The position numbers were made by a program, and so were the translations under genes. Under the pieces are notes generated by a model that was not told where the DNA came from, searched no databases, and saw only the letters and a list, made by a program, of their open reading frames with translations. Source: Gammaproteobacteria bacterium (lineage in GTDB: Bacteria; Pseudomonadota; Gammaproteobacteria; JAJFJF01). Taken from it: DNA of 64,000 nucleotides. Numbering within the stretch: the stretch's first letter is position 1; every line of letters begins with the position of its first letter. Location: positions 58,324 through 122,323 of the forward strand of contig JAJFJF010000040.1 of assembly GCA_021774255.1 (NCBI GenBank), given 5' to 3'. Of this stretch, positions 38,138 to 47,462 are shown one piece after another.

Positions 38138-40335
38138 GACGCATTGCTCTCGCTGTTGTTATCGCTATCTCTGGGTGCAAAGCTGGGGGCATCCATGACC
38201 TCTAAGACCATTTCAGTGACCTCTGTGCTCACATCCCCTAACCCCGTATACAGTGCATCAGAGGGTGCCTCGTAATAGTTATCAATAAAGGCTTCTGCCA
38301 CCACTTCACGTTCACCGCGCGCATCGCTTAAGGTAAAGTATGCTTTCACATGCTCATGGCTATTGGGCGCTTCGTGCATAGTGGGCGCAAAATATTTGTG
38401 TGAGGTCACGTACACTTCATTACCATTGCTATCAATATCAATGTGATCGCTATTGTGTGGGCTCAGCTCTGTTAAGGCACTGCCATCACCCCAATCGATC
38501 ACCACGCCGATCACTTCGATCGGATCATCTGTGTCCGATGGCCAGTGGCGTAATAATTCCACATCGACGTTTGGACCGCGCCCTTCAAAGGTATTAAAGT
38601 GCATCACCTTAATGCTGTTAGGGCTTTCGGCACGCATGTAGCCTGTTTCCATAAACTCAGGCAAATCTTCTTCAACTGTCTTCGCCACATCTTTTTCAGC
38701 GGCTTCCATGACAGCTGCATGGCTGTACATCGCTTCTTCTTCTGGTGAGACCGGTAAATCCATATCATGAATATCGATCGCGGCCAATTGCTGGGCGGTA
38801 AAACCCACACAATTTGGCGTGTCATCGACTTGCCATGGGATAGCATGGATGGGTACTGCCTCAATAAATTCATATTCGCATTGCCCACTGATTGATGAAC
38901 AGCCACCTTTGACTTTCACACCAGTGTAACCATCTAAAATATAGTTATCGCTATCAATTTGGATAGGTAAACGTGTGCTGCCCATGGTGCCATCAGCGGA
39001 TAAAATATATTCAACCGTGATCAACTCACTGTCGTTTTCTAAACTGCTAAATATCGGGCGAATGCTTAAACCTGAAGAGGTGGTATATAGCCCTTCGCTG
39101 CGCATCTCAATCGAGTTGCCCGCCGCATCTTGTGCGGCACTGTAACGTGGCCAGCTTAACACATCACCCATTTCAGTGTGAAAACTGCCCTGCTCGCTGC
39201 CCGCTTGTTGCGCTAATTGTTCACGGCCTTGTTCTTGGATCGCAAGCGCGCGTGCTGAAGTAAATACGCAGTATTCTGCTTTACCTTCTGTGCAGTCAGC
39301 GTTAGTGCATTCGCCGCGGATCCAACGCGCGCGGTTAGCTTTGAGCGCAGCGACTAAGGCTTGCTCTTCGTCACTGCAATTCATTTCTTCATGCGCTTCT
39401 GGTGGCAGGGTTGGATCACAACACCCGTCTTGACAGCGCATGGCTTCACCATCATAAGACACCACGTTGCCTTCCCCTGAAGTGGAAATGCTATCAACCG
39501 CTTCTGAGACCGCTAATAACTCAAGCACCGCATCGTCGTGCTCTGCTTGATCCATTTCACCTTCGTCAATTAACGCATCTAATTCTTCACGGTATTCGTC
39601 TTCACCGACATTGAGGGTAGCGAGGTCTTCTTGTGTGAGGCCTGCAGCTACCTCCACTGAAGCGTAATCATAGCGGGTCATTGCATCCACAAGCACCTCA
39701 TCACTTTCTTGCATGCCGGCATATTCAGCGCTATTTTCTGTTGCGGACTCTGCTGTTTCTTCAAATTCATTAACGCTGACACTGACGGTGTTAGTCGTGA
39801 TAATCGCGCCATCACAGGTGCCGTCTAAACAAGGGCCCGTGACTGAAAAATCGCCCTGTGCGCTTGTGTAGTTATTCGTTGCACCCGCTGTTGCTGGAAT
39901 AAAAATTTCATAGTAACTATCGTATTCACATATTGTATCGAAACAAACTAATGCTGAGATGCTACCATTATTTTCCTGGCAGAAAATTTGTAAGGTCTCG
40001 CTTGCTGTGCGCACTTGCGTGGGCGTATCCAGATTATCATCGTAATCCATGCAGCGTTTTGGCTGTGAGAAAAAGAATTTTCCGGTTTGAGTCGATTGAC
40101 TGCCCATCTGAGACCACTCTGAATCAAAGGCACCGGTGTAATCAATCTCATACCCCATATTTTCAATTTCTTGCTCGTATACGCTTTCTGAATGCTCTGC
40201 TAGGCAAGCTGCTAAATCATCTAGCTCAAGCCCTGCACAAGGATCGGCTTCCTGAGCGTGCACCCACAGGCTTGCGCTTAGCAAAAAGCTAAGGCTTAAA
40301 AAGCTGAGTTTATGTGCGAACAAATTCTTTAACAT
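38134..40335 (-). CDS. traN: TraN-like outer-membrane mating-pair protein
   Basis: 733 residues, signal peptide (residues 1-27, ending VHAQ). It sits directly after trbC, the position of traN in F. About 18 cysteines are present, and the segment AEYCVFTSARALAIQEQGR near residue 360 matches the conserved YCxFxS...IQ-QGR motif of TraN. Residues about 600-690 look like a PKD-type beta-sandwich (VIDWGDGSALTEL...YVTSHKYF), which is unusual for TraN and could extend it from the surface. TraN in F recognises recipient outer-membrane proteins; here the target, if any, could be a host or another bacterium. Confidence 0.75.
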   Translation of the reverse strand: MLKNLFAHKLSFLSLSFLLSASLWVHAQEADPCAGLELDDLAACLAEHSESVYEQEIENMGYEIDYTGAFDSEWSQMGSQSTQTGKFFFSQPKRCMDYDDNLDTPTQVRTASETLQIFCQENNGSISALVCFDTICEYDSYYEIFIPATAGATNNYTSAQGDFSVTGPCLDGTCDGAIITTNTVSVSVNEFEETAESATENSAEYAGMQESDEVLVDAMTRYDYASVEVAAGLTQEDLATLNVGEDEYREELDALIDEGEMDQAEHDDAVLELLAVSEAVDSISTSGEGNVVSYDGEAMRCQDGCCDPTLPPEAHEEMNCSDEEQALVAALKANRARWIRGECTNADCTEGKAEYCVFTSARALAIQEQGREQLAQQAGSEQGSFHTEMGDVLSWPRYSAAQDAAGNSIEMRSEGLYTTSSGLSIRPIFSSLENDSELITVEYILSADGTMGSTRLPIQIDSDNYILDGYTGVKVKGGCSSISGQCEYEFIEAVPIHAIPWQVDDTPNCVGFTAQQLAAIDIHDMDLPVSPEEEAMYSHAAVMEAAEKDVAKTVEEDLPEFMETGYMRAESPNSIKVMHFNTFEGRGPNVDVELLRHWPSDTDDPIEVIGVVIDWGDGSALTELSPHNSDHIDIDSNGNEVYVTSHKYFAPTMHEAPNSHEHVKAYFTLSDARGEREVVAEAFIDNYYEAPSDALYTGLGDVSTEVTEMVLEVMDAPSFAPRDSDNNSESNAS

Positions 40336-40363
40336 GGTTTTTAATTACTATTTATCTTAATAC

Positions 40364-41329
40364 TTATTTTGTTGTCATCAAAGGATGCGGCGCTTCAACC
40401 ATTTCGCCTTCATAGGGTCTTTGTACCGAACCCATCGCGTCCCCGCGCTTGGCTAACCAATACATGACTAAATCAACAGGGGCATCGGCTTCTTTCATTT
40501 TCTCAAAAGCAAACGCGGTGCTGATGTTGCCACTGATCTTCCAATAAAGTGCTTCCGACAATGGCTTACAGGTAAAATCTTGCACTTCATCGGGGCGCGC
40601 GTCAGGCTTAGGCTCTACCAGCAAATCGCACACCTCATCATCGTCTTCTTGCAAACTAAACACGATGGTGGGTACCACCTCCACTTCGTATTTTTCAAAG
40701 GCATTTGGATCAATGGTGATCTCTGCCTGCGCACCTTCGTAATTAATTAACGGCAAAATGCGCTGCTGTACAAAATCACCCACATCCATGCCTTTTGTGG
40801 CACCGTAAAAAACAACGCGACCGCCTGTCCAAATCGCATCTAAAATGTAGGCTTTAATCAAATCCACCGACATTGAAAACGACACGAAATAATAAAGTTG
40901 GTGCGGTGGGCCTTGCGGAATCATTTTACGTGCTTTTTCTTGTTCAGCCCCTAACACGCGCTTAGCTTCTTCCTGCGCGTCGTCAGCGATTTCTTCAATC
41001 TTATCCCACTGCGCTTCAGTCAACGTCACGTCTGGGTCAACGGCGGCGTCTGCCGCCAGTAATAATTCATATATTTTGTCGAGCTGCTCACGGCTCAAGC
41101 CATAATTTTTTGCAACCTCATCAGGATCGCCTTCTAAAATTTTCGACATGACTGACATCATTTCAATATCAGACAGGCCCGTTTCAGAAAAGATATCCGT
41201 GGCGGCCTGATCAACTTGACTCTCAGCCCTCGCCGCATCCAGACTGCTTGCCAATAAAGCCAGCATGGCAATGCCCGCGCATAACCCTATTTTCCAGTTT
41301 TTAAAACCTGTTGTTTTAAGCACCCACAC
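40364..41329 (-). CDS. trbC: F-type pilus assembly protein TrbC
   Basis: 321 residues, signal peptide or N-terminal anchor (residues 14-36). The C-terminal half has the F-type TrbC core: LYYFVSFSMSVDLIKAYI near residue 147, GGRVVFYGATKGMD and VVPTIVF near 225. A helical N-terminal extension (residues 40-130) makes it longer than F TrbC (about 210). It acts in the periplasm with TraW. The GTG start overlaps the traU end by 14 bases; a second GTG six bases later is possible. Confidence 0.87.
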   Translation of the reverse strand: MWVLKTTGFKNWKIGLCAGIAMLALLASSLDAARAESQVDQAATDIFSETGLSDIEMMSVMSKILEGDPDEVAKNYGLSREQLDKIYELLLAADAAVDPDVTLTEAQWDKIEEIADDAQEEAKRVLGAEQEKARKMIPQGPPHQLYYFVSFSMSVDLIKAYILDAIWTGGRVVFYGATKGMDVGDFVQQRILPLINYEGAQAEITIDPNAFEKYEVEVVPTIVFSLQEDDDEVCDLLVEPKPDARPDEVQDFTCKPLSEALYWKISGNISTAFAFEKMKEADAPVDLVMYWLAKRGDAMGSVQRPYEGEMVEAPHPLMTTK

Positions 41330-42218
41330 AGCGTTTCATCCCCATATAAAGTGTTAAATCTAGTTGTTCGTCGTAGGGTGACATCAACGGGCCCATTAAA
41401 GAGGTAGATTTACCAATCACCACATTCGGCCCCCAATTCACTGCGTAATTCACGAGTGATTTGACTAATATGGGCATGCCCATATCCGTACACTCCGTAC
41501 CCAAACCTTGTGAGCGCCATAACATGCCACGACTCGCCATCAACGCTAATACTTTGGTGCCGATTAAAAAAGCCGCCTGCTCAGGCTCTGAACTGCTTGC
41601 CGTATTACGCGTCAAGGGGTAAAGCGGCCCCCAACTCCCCGCACAATAGTACAAACTATCATTAGGTTTATTCGCATTTGACGTGGTCGCATCTGCTGCA
41701 CAGGCGGCGGCTGCGCTCGGCCCCATCGCATACATCATGTTTGAGGGCGGCGTCATCGACGTCCACACATCGTCTTGGAAAAAGGGATCCACCTCGGTGG
41801 CATACACTGGCACCGGTTTTGTCGGTCTAAAAGACGTCGACATATAAAAATCAGGTAAGGGATTGACCAATACTTGATAGTTTTGCGTTGTTTCTTTACT
41901 GCCTGCGCCGGATGCACTCGCGAGTGACTGCGACTGTGGCATCATGGGAATGCTCACCACTGACACCACTGCGCGTAATGCGGCATAGGTCATCGTCGTG
42001 CCCGGAAATTTCATCCAAGGGCAGTGACACACGGGCGAACCTTGCAATACCAAGGGTGATTCATAACTGCCCATGGGTGACGGTGCACCGGGTACCATAC
42101 CAATTCGAATAGGCATGCTTTTCTGCGGCGAAATATATAATTTCGGCGGGCTCCAAGCATGCGCGTGGCTGGCCACCACGAATAAACCTATCATGACCGC
42201 CAGTAATTTTTTACTCAT
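41316..42218 (-). CDS. traU: F-type conjugation protein TraU
   Basis: 300 residues, signal peptide (MSKKLLAVMIGLFVVASHAHA). The core of TraU is visible: RIGMVPGAPSPMGS and PVCHCPWMKFPG near residue 62, several conserved cysteines, and a closing DLTLYMGMKRCVG. TraU works in the periplasm in DNA transfer rather than in pilus building. Start overlaps the traW stop (ATGA). The order traW-traU-trbC-traN equals that of F. Confidence 0.88.
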   Translation of the reverse strand: MSKKLLAVMIGLFVVASHAHAWSPPKLYISPQKSMPIRIGMVPGAPSPMGSYESPLVLQGSPVCHCPWMKFPGTTMTYAALRAVVSVVSIPMMPQSQSLASASGAGSKETTQNYQVLVNPLPDFYMSTSFRPTKPVPVYATEVDPFFQDDVWTSMTPPSNMMYAMGPSAAAACAADATTSNANKPNDSLYYCAGSWGPLYPLTRNTASSSEPEQAAFLIGTKVLALMASRGMLWRSQGLGTECTDMGMPILVKSLVNYAVNWGPNVVIGKSTSLMGPLMSPYDEQLDLTLYMGMKRCVGA

Positions 42219-42901
42219 AGCGTCCCCTCAGGGCAACCGTTCCAACACTTCTCGAGTGTTTTTAAATTGTAAGGCTCTGCAAACTGGCTGATGGCAAAAT
42301 AATCTTTATAATCATCTTTACCTAAGCTCAGCAAAGCGGGCACATGGGTAATGTCAAAATAATCGACAATATGTGCAAACGCATAAAACACAGGGTGATT
42401 TAATTGGCGCCCCAGTTTGCCAGGATCCCCTTTTGTCATCACCAGCTTTAAATTATTAGGCATCACTTCGTGCGCGGCCAAAGCAAACGCCAGTTGGTCG
42501 TCATCTGTAGCATCAAATAACAGCATGGCGGTCACGGGGCGCGCATGTGCTAATGGGTTGACCCACGTGCCCGCTTCGTAAACAATTTCACCTTCCACCA
42601 CAATATCTTGATCCAATGCAAAAGAAGCGTCGACATATTTTGTGCCTGTCTCACGCGCTTGCGCGATATCATTAGGCGGCAGATCTCGGGTGTAATTTTT
42701 GGATTGCGCTTCCATCATTCCAAAAATCTCATCCCAATCCATCGCGGCAATTTGTTGCGCCATCACTTCTTTAATATTCACTTCTTGAATCGCCCACACG
42801 CGATTGTGAATACCTAAATCATGGGCATGGCTAAATTGGCTTGCGGCAACGACACAAAGTGAACCAATTAGCATCCGTAAAGTCTGATGGATTTTTCTCA
42901 C
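42215..42901 (-). CDS. traW: F-type pilus assembly protein TraW
   Basis: 228 residues, signal peptide (residues 1-27, ending FSHA). Conserved features include DLGIHNRVWAIQEVNI after the signal, the RDLPPND region near residue 72, and VYEAGTWVNPLAHA near 110, typical of TraW. Periplasmic, partner of TrbC. First gene of the operon traW-U-trbC-N-D. A conserved promoter lies at 43022-43050 and a REP-like hairpin in its leader at 42928-42948. Confidence 0.87.
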   Translation of the reverse strand: MRKIHQTLRMLIGSLCVVAASQFSHAHDLGIHNRVWAIQEVNIKEVMAQQIAAMDWDEIFGMMEAQSKNYTRDLPPNDIAQARETGTKYVDASFALDQDIVVEGEIVYEAGTWVNPLAHARPVTAMLLFDATDDDQLAFALAAHEVMPNNLKLVMTKGDPGKLGRQLNHPVFYAFAHIVDYFDITHVPALLSLGKDDYKDYFAISQFAEPYNLKTLEKCWNGCPEGTL

Positions 42902-42927
42902 TATTATTTCCTAGCATGCCAAGTCCC

Positions 42928-42948
42928 CTCTCCCCTTGGAGGGGAGAG
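42928..42948. repeat. REP-like palindrome in the traW leader
   Basis: Arms CTCTCCCCT and AGGGGAGAG around TGG, a member of the same family as 20311 and 33411. It lies 27 bases upstream of the traW start and inside the transcribed leader expected from the promoter at 43022, so it would form an RNA hairpin near the ribosome-binding site. Confidence 0.7.
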
Positions 42949-43021
42949 AGAGATAATTCTTTAAAATTCAGAGTAAACTCCACCCAATATCAATACCTAC
43001 TCCTATAAGAATGAAGTGGAG

Positions 43022-43053
43022 ATTGTATCAGGGTCGTGTAAGTTATTCAACTA
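43022..43053 (-). promoter_or_regulatory. Conserved promoter P2 for traW-U-trbC-N-D
   Basis: On the minus strand this is TTGAAT, 17 bases, TACAAT (-35 at 43050-43045, -10 at 43027-43022), close to the sigma-70 consensus. A 32-base block around it is nearly identical to 51125-51156 before the DsbA-like gene: 11 bases plus 18 bases identical, three differing. Such conservation in noncoding DNA suggests coordinated control of both operons. Confidence 0.7.
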
Positions 43054-43080
43054 AAATATTTTTAGGGGGATCAGCAGCAT

Positions 43081-46000
43081 TCACACTAGCAAGGTTGGTG
43101 CCTTACGTGCTTGTTTTTGCTTACTTTTTGACTGAAAAACCCTCTTAAAAAAAGGGGGCGTTGGGTTTTTCTTATTATGATTTGGCCCCTGTTCCCGTAA
43201 TCGGGCATAAAACAACTTGCCCTGTGCCCAAGCAAAACCTAAACCTTGCAAGGCCCCTATGGTGATACCACGCGCTTGTGTGGGAAGGATCAAGCGCTCA
43301 GGATACTGCTGAGAGACAATGCTCTCTTTAGCCTGTGCATCTCCACGAATTATTTCAACTATTTGAAAAGGAAGCACTTTATTAGCTAATGTGCCAGCGT
43401 TTTTATCAAACTCCCCTGCCACGACCTCACCTTCTGGCCAGGGTGAGGCAATCCTCGCCAAGGTCCGTGTGGCAATATCTTCAAAATCTATATGATAAAC
43501 AGGCACTTGCCATTTTGATGGTTTGAGATACCCCAACCAACGGCTTACGCTCATCCAGCCTGACTCAGATTGATAAAAACGGTTAATCATGGCCCACGAC
43601 GGCAAGCCAATCACCACAATGCGATCGTCCTCGATACCAATAGGACAAAATATACCTGCCGTATTAGGCAGTGGGGGATCGACTGGCGTGTCCGCCAGAA
43701 AATTAGGAAAATCATAGTAATACCAAGCGCCGATGGTCAAGGTAAAGTCAAATTCTGAGCAACTAAGCTCGTCACTGTTATTGGCTTGATACCGTGATGG
43801 TGCTGGCACGGCAGCAGGAACAGAGGTTGTAACGACTGGCTGCTCGTTTTCGGGATCAGCTTGTGGCTCACGCTTCGAGGCGGGCGGTGCTTTTGCTTCC
43901 GCACTTGCTGGGCGCGAAGCGGCCGGTGCAGCGGCGGCAACAGAAGAAAGCATCGGTTTTTCTTCAGCCTGTACAGCAACCGCGGGCGGCAAGGCAGCCA
44001 AATCAGCAGTCGTGAGCGACGGCATATAGCAATGCGCTTCCACATCAAAGGTGGTTGCATCAGGCAGCAAAAAGAGTGAAAAGCCCAGCTTTGTTTTTAA
44101 AGCGTCTATTTCGTCTGATGAAAAATCATCCGTACTGTGTTCAAAAACACGTAAAAAGCGCTGCGCAATATTTTGCTGTTGGTTTGCCCAAGGCAGATGT
44201 ACTTCCGCTGCTTTATCATTATGCACATGCAGGAAATAATGTAGTTTTACTTTACCCGGGTAGGTATTGAAGCACTGCACAATGTGCTTTAAATTTTGGT
44301 TTAATTTCAAAATTGCATTTGGCGAGGATAAAGACAAGCAAACAAATAACGTATCTTGGTATTCAAGGGCACCATAAAACTCAAGATGGTGTTTCAAATG
44401 CAGTATTTCGGGTGTGAGCAGCTCTCGCTTCACACGATGAGGCGGGTAAAATGTGAGTGCTTTAGGGTCGGCTTCATCACCGTTTTCTGCAATAGCGGTT
44501 TTAGCCGCTGTCAGTAACACACGGTGGCATAACTCATTCATACCTTGCTGTTGGTAAAAATAATCACCTGAACGCGTACGCTCCCAATGCTGCTCGGAGG
44601 TATAAGGATAAAAAATAACGCCTTGTGTTTCTAAATAGCCCGCTGCTTTTTCTGTGAGGCTAAACACCTGCCTTGACGCAAGCGGCTGTTTTGTTTGTTC
44701 TTCTTTATTGTGTGCAAGACGTTTTTCTTTCTTAAAATGAAAGGCAATGCGCATTAATACTAATTCATTAATCGCCGTACTGATGACATTTGGCTCACGC
44801 AGGTGCGCCGCGATGGCTTGCTCCATCGGCTGATAGATCGAGATCAACTCGACTATTTCTTTAAAGGTCAGCGAACCAAATTCATTCAATAAGATCGCAA
44901 TCTTATGCAACAACCAGTCATCACTACGCGGTTGAATAGTCGCCACGCCTAAATCACTACGTTTATCAATAAATAAAGGATCTTGTGCAGGCGCCAGTGC
45001 CGATTGAGCAGCAAAAGGCGAAGATCCCGCTACTTTTGTTGAGGAGAGGGCTGCTGGCATGGCACTTGATAGCGCCTGTGGGCCAAGCTTACTCGGCGCT
45101 GACGAAATATTTTTCTTTTGAGGTGACTCATTTTTCTCTCCAGATTGCCCATTCCCTGAATTGAATTTATCAGATACTGTTGCGCTTGCGCTCCCTGTTG
45201 CTGATGCTGATGCAGATGCAGATGCAGATGATGAAGATGATACGGGGGTTGCCGGTGCCGCTTTAGGCAAGGCGGCAGGTGCCGCAAAGACAGTGGGGGC
45301 CGCTGCAGGCGCAGCCTGCTGAACTCGCGGGGTAAGGGGCGCAGCACTTGTTACGGGCATTGCGGGAGCGCCTGATTCTGCCTGCGCCATCATTGCCATC
45401 GCTTGCGTGACATCTAAGCCGGGTTTTTTATCTCTTAATTTCTTGGGCAGCAATTTTTCATTCTTCGCCAGGTACTCAACACGGTGACCCATGATCAAAT
45501 CCGCTTCATCGGTAATAAGGCTTACCAATAAAAATCGTTTTAATAGCTTTTCCCAGTGTCTTGATTGCACCTCACGCTTAAGCTGCAAAAACACATTGGT
45601 CAAGCGCTTGTGGAAATCTTTTAAACCGGTATCTTTCACCGTCAAAAACACATACAGCGGGCCACCATTGGGAGATTGCCAGTTAAGTAAAGAATGCGCT
45701 AATGAACGCATATCTTTTAATAATGTTTCATCATCAATATCAGCATGATTAATATCGATCCAACAATGCTTATTGCCATCAAACACCAGCCCATCACTGC
45801 GCTTAATATGTTGATCGTAGGTAAACTGAAACAAAGGGGCCATGCCGCGACGCGTCATGACACGCGGATAACAAGTAAAATCTTTTGCTTGGCTTTCAGA
45901 GGCGATTTTTTTACTTAATAATTCAGCAATCGCCAGAAAGGCATGACTCGGCCATAGGGCCTCTAAAGAAGTCGTGTCATCATGTTCTTTGTTGCTGACC

Positions 46001-46251
46001 AAATCATAGTCATTATTTTTAAGTTGAAAGATACCTTTAGAGGAGAGCCCAATACTTTCGGGTGAGCCAATACGGTGCACCATCTTTTGAGCCAGCAGCT
46101 TTTCAAGTACGTCAGAAAAATTATTTTCAGAAAATAAATTAGGGTGCTCAACGTGAAGTGCTTTTTCCAAATCACACAGCAATAGGATACCGTGACGATT
46201 CAAGGCGTCTAAAATAGCCAATTGCTGTTTTTGTGTGTTTTCTGGTTTCAT
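43081..46251 (-). CDS. Large unknown protein with duplicated winged-helix plus nuclease-like units
   Basis: About 1,056 residues from ATG 46251 (MKPENTQKQ); a TTG 21 bases upstream is less likely. Residues 1-100 look like a winged helix (ILDALNRHGILLLCDLEKAL). Residues 115-260 recall the Replic_Relax family: KRSDGLVFDGNKHCWIDI keeps the DG...W-x-D pattern seen in such nuclease-like folds. A Pro/Ala/Ser linker (about 290-420) leads to a second winged helix (about 430-550) and a second, degenerate copy (FYPPHRVKRELLTPEI matches CYPRVMTRRGMAPL). A second linker (about 770-850) precedes a unique C-terminal domain (860-1056). The unit pairing suggests DNA or nucleic-acid handling, such as substrate processing in place of a relaxase. 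This is inference; no known gene is matched. Confidence 0.6.
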   Translation of the reverse strand: MKPENTQKQQLAILDALNRHGILLLCDLEKALHVEHPNLFSENNFSDVLEKLLAQKMVHRIGSPESIGLSSKGIFQLKNNDYDLVSNKEHDDTTSLEALWPSHAFLAIAELLSKKIASESQAKDFTCYPRVMTRRGMAPLFQFTYDQHIKRSDGLVFDGNKHCWIDINHADIDDETLLKDMRSLAHSLLNWQSPNGGPLYVFLTVKDTGLKDFHKRLTNVFLQLKREVQSRHWEKLLKRFLLVSLITDEADLIMGHRVEYLAKNEKLLPKKLRDKKPGLDVTQAMAMMAQAESGAPAMPVTSAAPLTPRVQQAAPAAAPTVFAAPAALPKAAPATPVSSSSSASASASASATGSASATVSDKFNSGNGQSGEKNESPQKKNISSAPSKLGPQALSSAMPAALSSTKVAGSSPFAAQSALAPAQDPLFIDKRSDLGVATIQPRSDDWLLHKIAILLNEFGSLTFKEIVELISIYQPMEQAIAAHLREPNVISTAINELVLMRIAFHFKKEKRLAHNKEEQTKQPLASRQVFSLTEKAAGYLETQGVIFYPYTSEQHWERTRSGDYFYQQQGMNELCHRVLLTAAKTAIAENGDEADPKALTFYPPHRVKRELLTPEILHLKHHLEFYGALEYQDTLFVCLSLSSPNAILKLNQNLKHIVQCFNTYPGKVKLHYFLHVHNDKAAEVHLPWANQQQNIAQRFLRVFEHSTDDFSSDEIDALKTKLGFSLFLLPDATTFDVEAHCYMPSLTTADLAALPPAVAVQAEEKPMLSSVAAAAPAASRPASAEAKAPPASKREPQADPENEQPVVTTSVPAAVPAPSRYQANNSDELSCSEFDFTLTIGAWYYYDFPNFLADTPVDPPLPNTAGIFCPIGIEDDRIVVIGLPSWAMINRFYQSESGWMSVSRWLGYLKPSKWQVPVYHIDFEDIATRTLARIASPWPEGEVVAGEFDKNAGTLANKVLPFQIVEIIRGDAQAKESIVSQQYPERLILPTQARGITIGALQGLGFAWAQGKLFYARLREQGPNHNKKNPTPPFFKRVFQSKSKQKQARKAPTLLV

Positions 46252-46261
46252 TGACTTAATC

Positions 46262-46999
46262 TTAATGCACAACTCTATTCGGTGCAGAGGCCTCTAATGC
46301 TAATAATAACTCAGAGGATAAATCTGCCACCTGATAGCAAAATTGATCTTGTTCGCCATATACATTGCGCATCCACTTCAACCAGGCACCGACATGAGCC
46401 TTAATAGCGCGCACTTGTGTTTCACGCGACGCCACATGATAAAGGTTGTATTCCAGTCCGGCTATAAAGCGCTCTGTTTCAATATTGGTGCGTGCGCCAC
46501 GAAATATTTTAATATAGTCTTTTAAGGCTAATATGCGACCCAGGGCTTGTTTGGCCTCATGGCTTAAGTGGTACTTAACGGTTCTGTCTTCAGGCTCATT
46601 TTGACTTCGCCCTTTCTTCAAAAAGCCTTTTGCTTGATAATTGCGATCCGCTTTAATTTGCGAAGGCAAGCTCATCACATCTGAAGGCTTGGCGGCGGCT
46701 GGCGCTGCCAGCTTATAAAAAGACTCACAGTTCTCTTGATAGCGCTCAGAAAGCGTGCTGTTATGTAAATCAGAGAAAATCAGCATCATACTCTCATAGA
46801 GTAAATTAAAGAGCTCGTCATTGTTTTCATATAAAGAGACGTAAAACGCACCGCAATAGTGGCGTTCAAGTGACTTGACCGTCGCTTTTACGTCAATACG
46901 CAATAAAGACATCGCCTCACACAGATGCTTAATATAATCGCGGTTCTCCTGATAAGGAGAAAGCGCCTTACGATAGTGTTCAATTGTTTTAATAAGCAT
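46262..46999 (-). CDS. Unknown T4SS-linked helical protein
   Basis: About 245 residues from ATG 46999 (MLIKTIEHYRKAL), chosen because it overlaps the upstream stop by only 11 bases. Sequence is almost entirely helical and charged, with no signal peptide or membrane segment (HLCEAMSLLRIDVKATVKSL; LGRILALKDYIKIFRGA). Cytosolic. It lies between the 148-residue and the large nuclease-like genes with short overlaps, so it may be their partner, for example as an adaptor or chaperone. Unknown family. Confidence 0.55.
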   Translation of the reverse strand: MLIKTIEHYRKALSPYQENRDYIKHLCEAMSLLRIDVKATVKSLERHYCGAFYVSLYENNDELFNLLYESMMLIFSDLHNSTLSERYQENCESFYKLAAPAAAKPSDVMSLPSQIKADRNYQAKGFLKKGRSQNEPEDRTVKYHLSHEAKQALGRILALKDYIKIFRGARTNIETERFIAGLEYNLYHVASRETQVRAIKAHVGAWLKWMRNVYGEQDQFCYQVADLSSELLLALEASAPNRVVH

Positions 47000-47435
47000 G
47001 CCCTGCTCGCTCCGCTTCAGGATATTCAAACGCTAACCAAATACTGGTAAACATTCTATTACTAAAAATTAAATGGAAATCAGAGTGCAACTGCTGCAGT
47101 GTCTCTGTGTCATCCTCAGCAATGTGAAAGCTTGCCACATTGATAAAATCAGCCAGTTCGTTTAAAAATGACTGTATCATATTGTTTTGATATTTCAGGT
47201 CCAAATGTTTTGGCTCATCGATATTGTCACCTAAATACTTATGCAAATCACGTGTGAGACTCAAGCAAGATTGATGCAGCGTCTCTGCCTCGCTTAACAA
47301 ACGTGTTTCTTCTGCATAGCTATTTTTCAGTAACGCCATCACTTCATTCATGCGCGTCATAATGGAGACAGATGGCAGCTTGTCGACGTGCGGCAAGCTG
47401 CTACTGAAACGGTGCAAATAAGCTAAATGTGACAT
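46989..47435 (-). CDS. Unknown small helical T4SS-linked protein
   Basis: 148 residues, all helical, probably with coiled-coil (residues 30-70, SYAEETRLLSEAETLHQSCL). No signal peptide or membrane helix. It lies 27 bases after traH and overlaps the next gene. Size and acidic-helical nature are like secretion chaperones, but this is guesswork. Confidence 0.5.
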   Translation of the reverse strand: MSHLAYLHRFSSSLPHVDKLPSVSIMTRMNEVMALLKNSYAEETRLLSEAETLHQSCLSLTRDLHKYLGDNIDEPKHLDLKYQNNMIQSFLNELADFINVASFHIAEDDTETLQQLHSDFHLIFSNRMFTSIWLAFEYPEAERAGHAY

Positions 47436-47462
47436 AACAAACTATCCTATTTAATTCTCATA

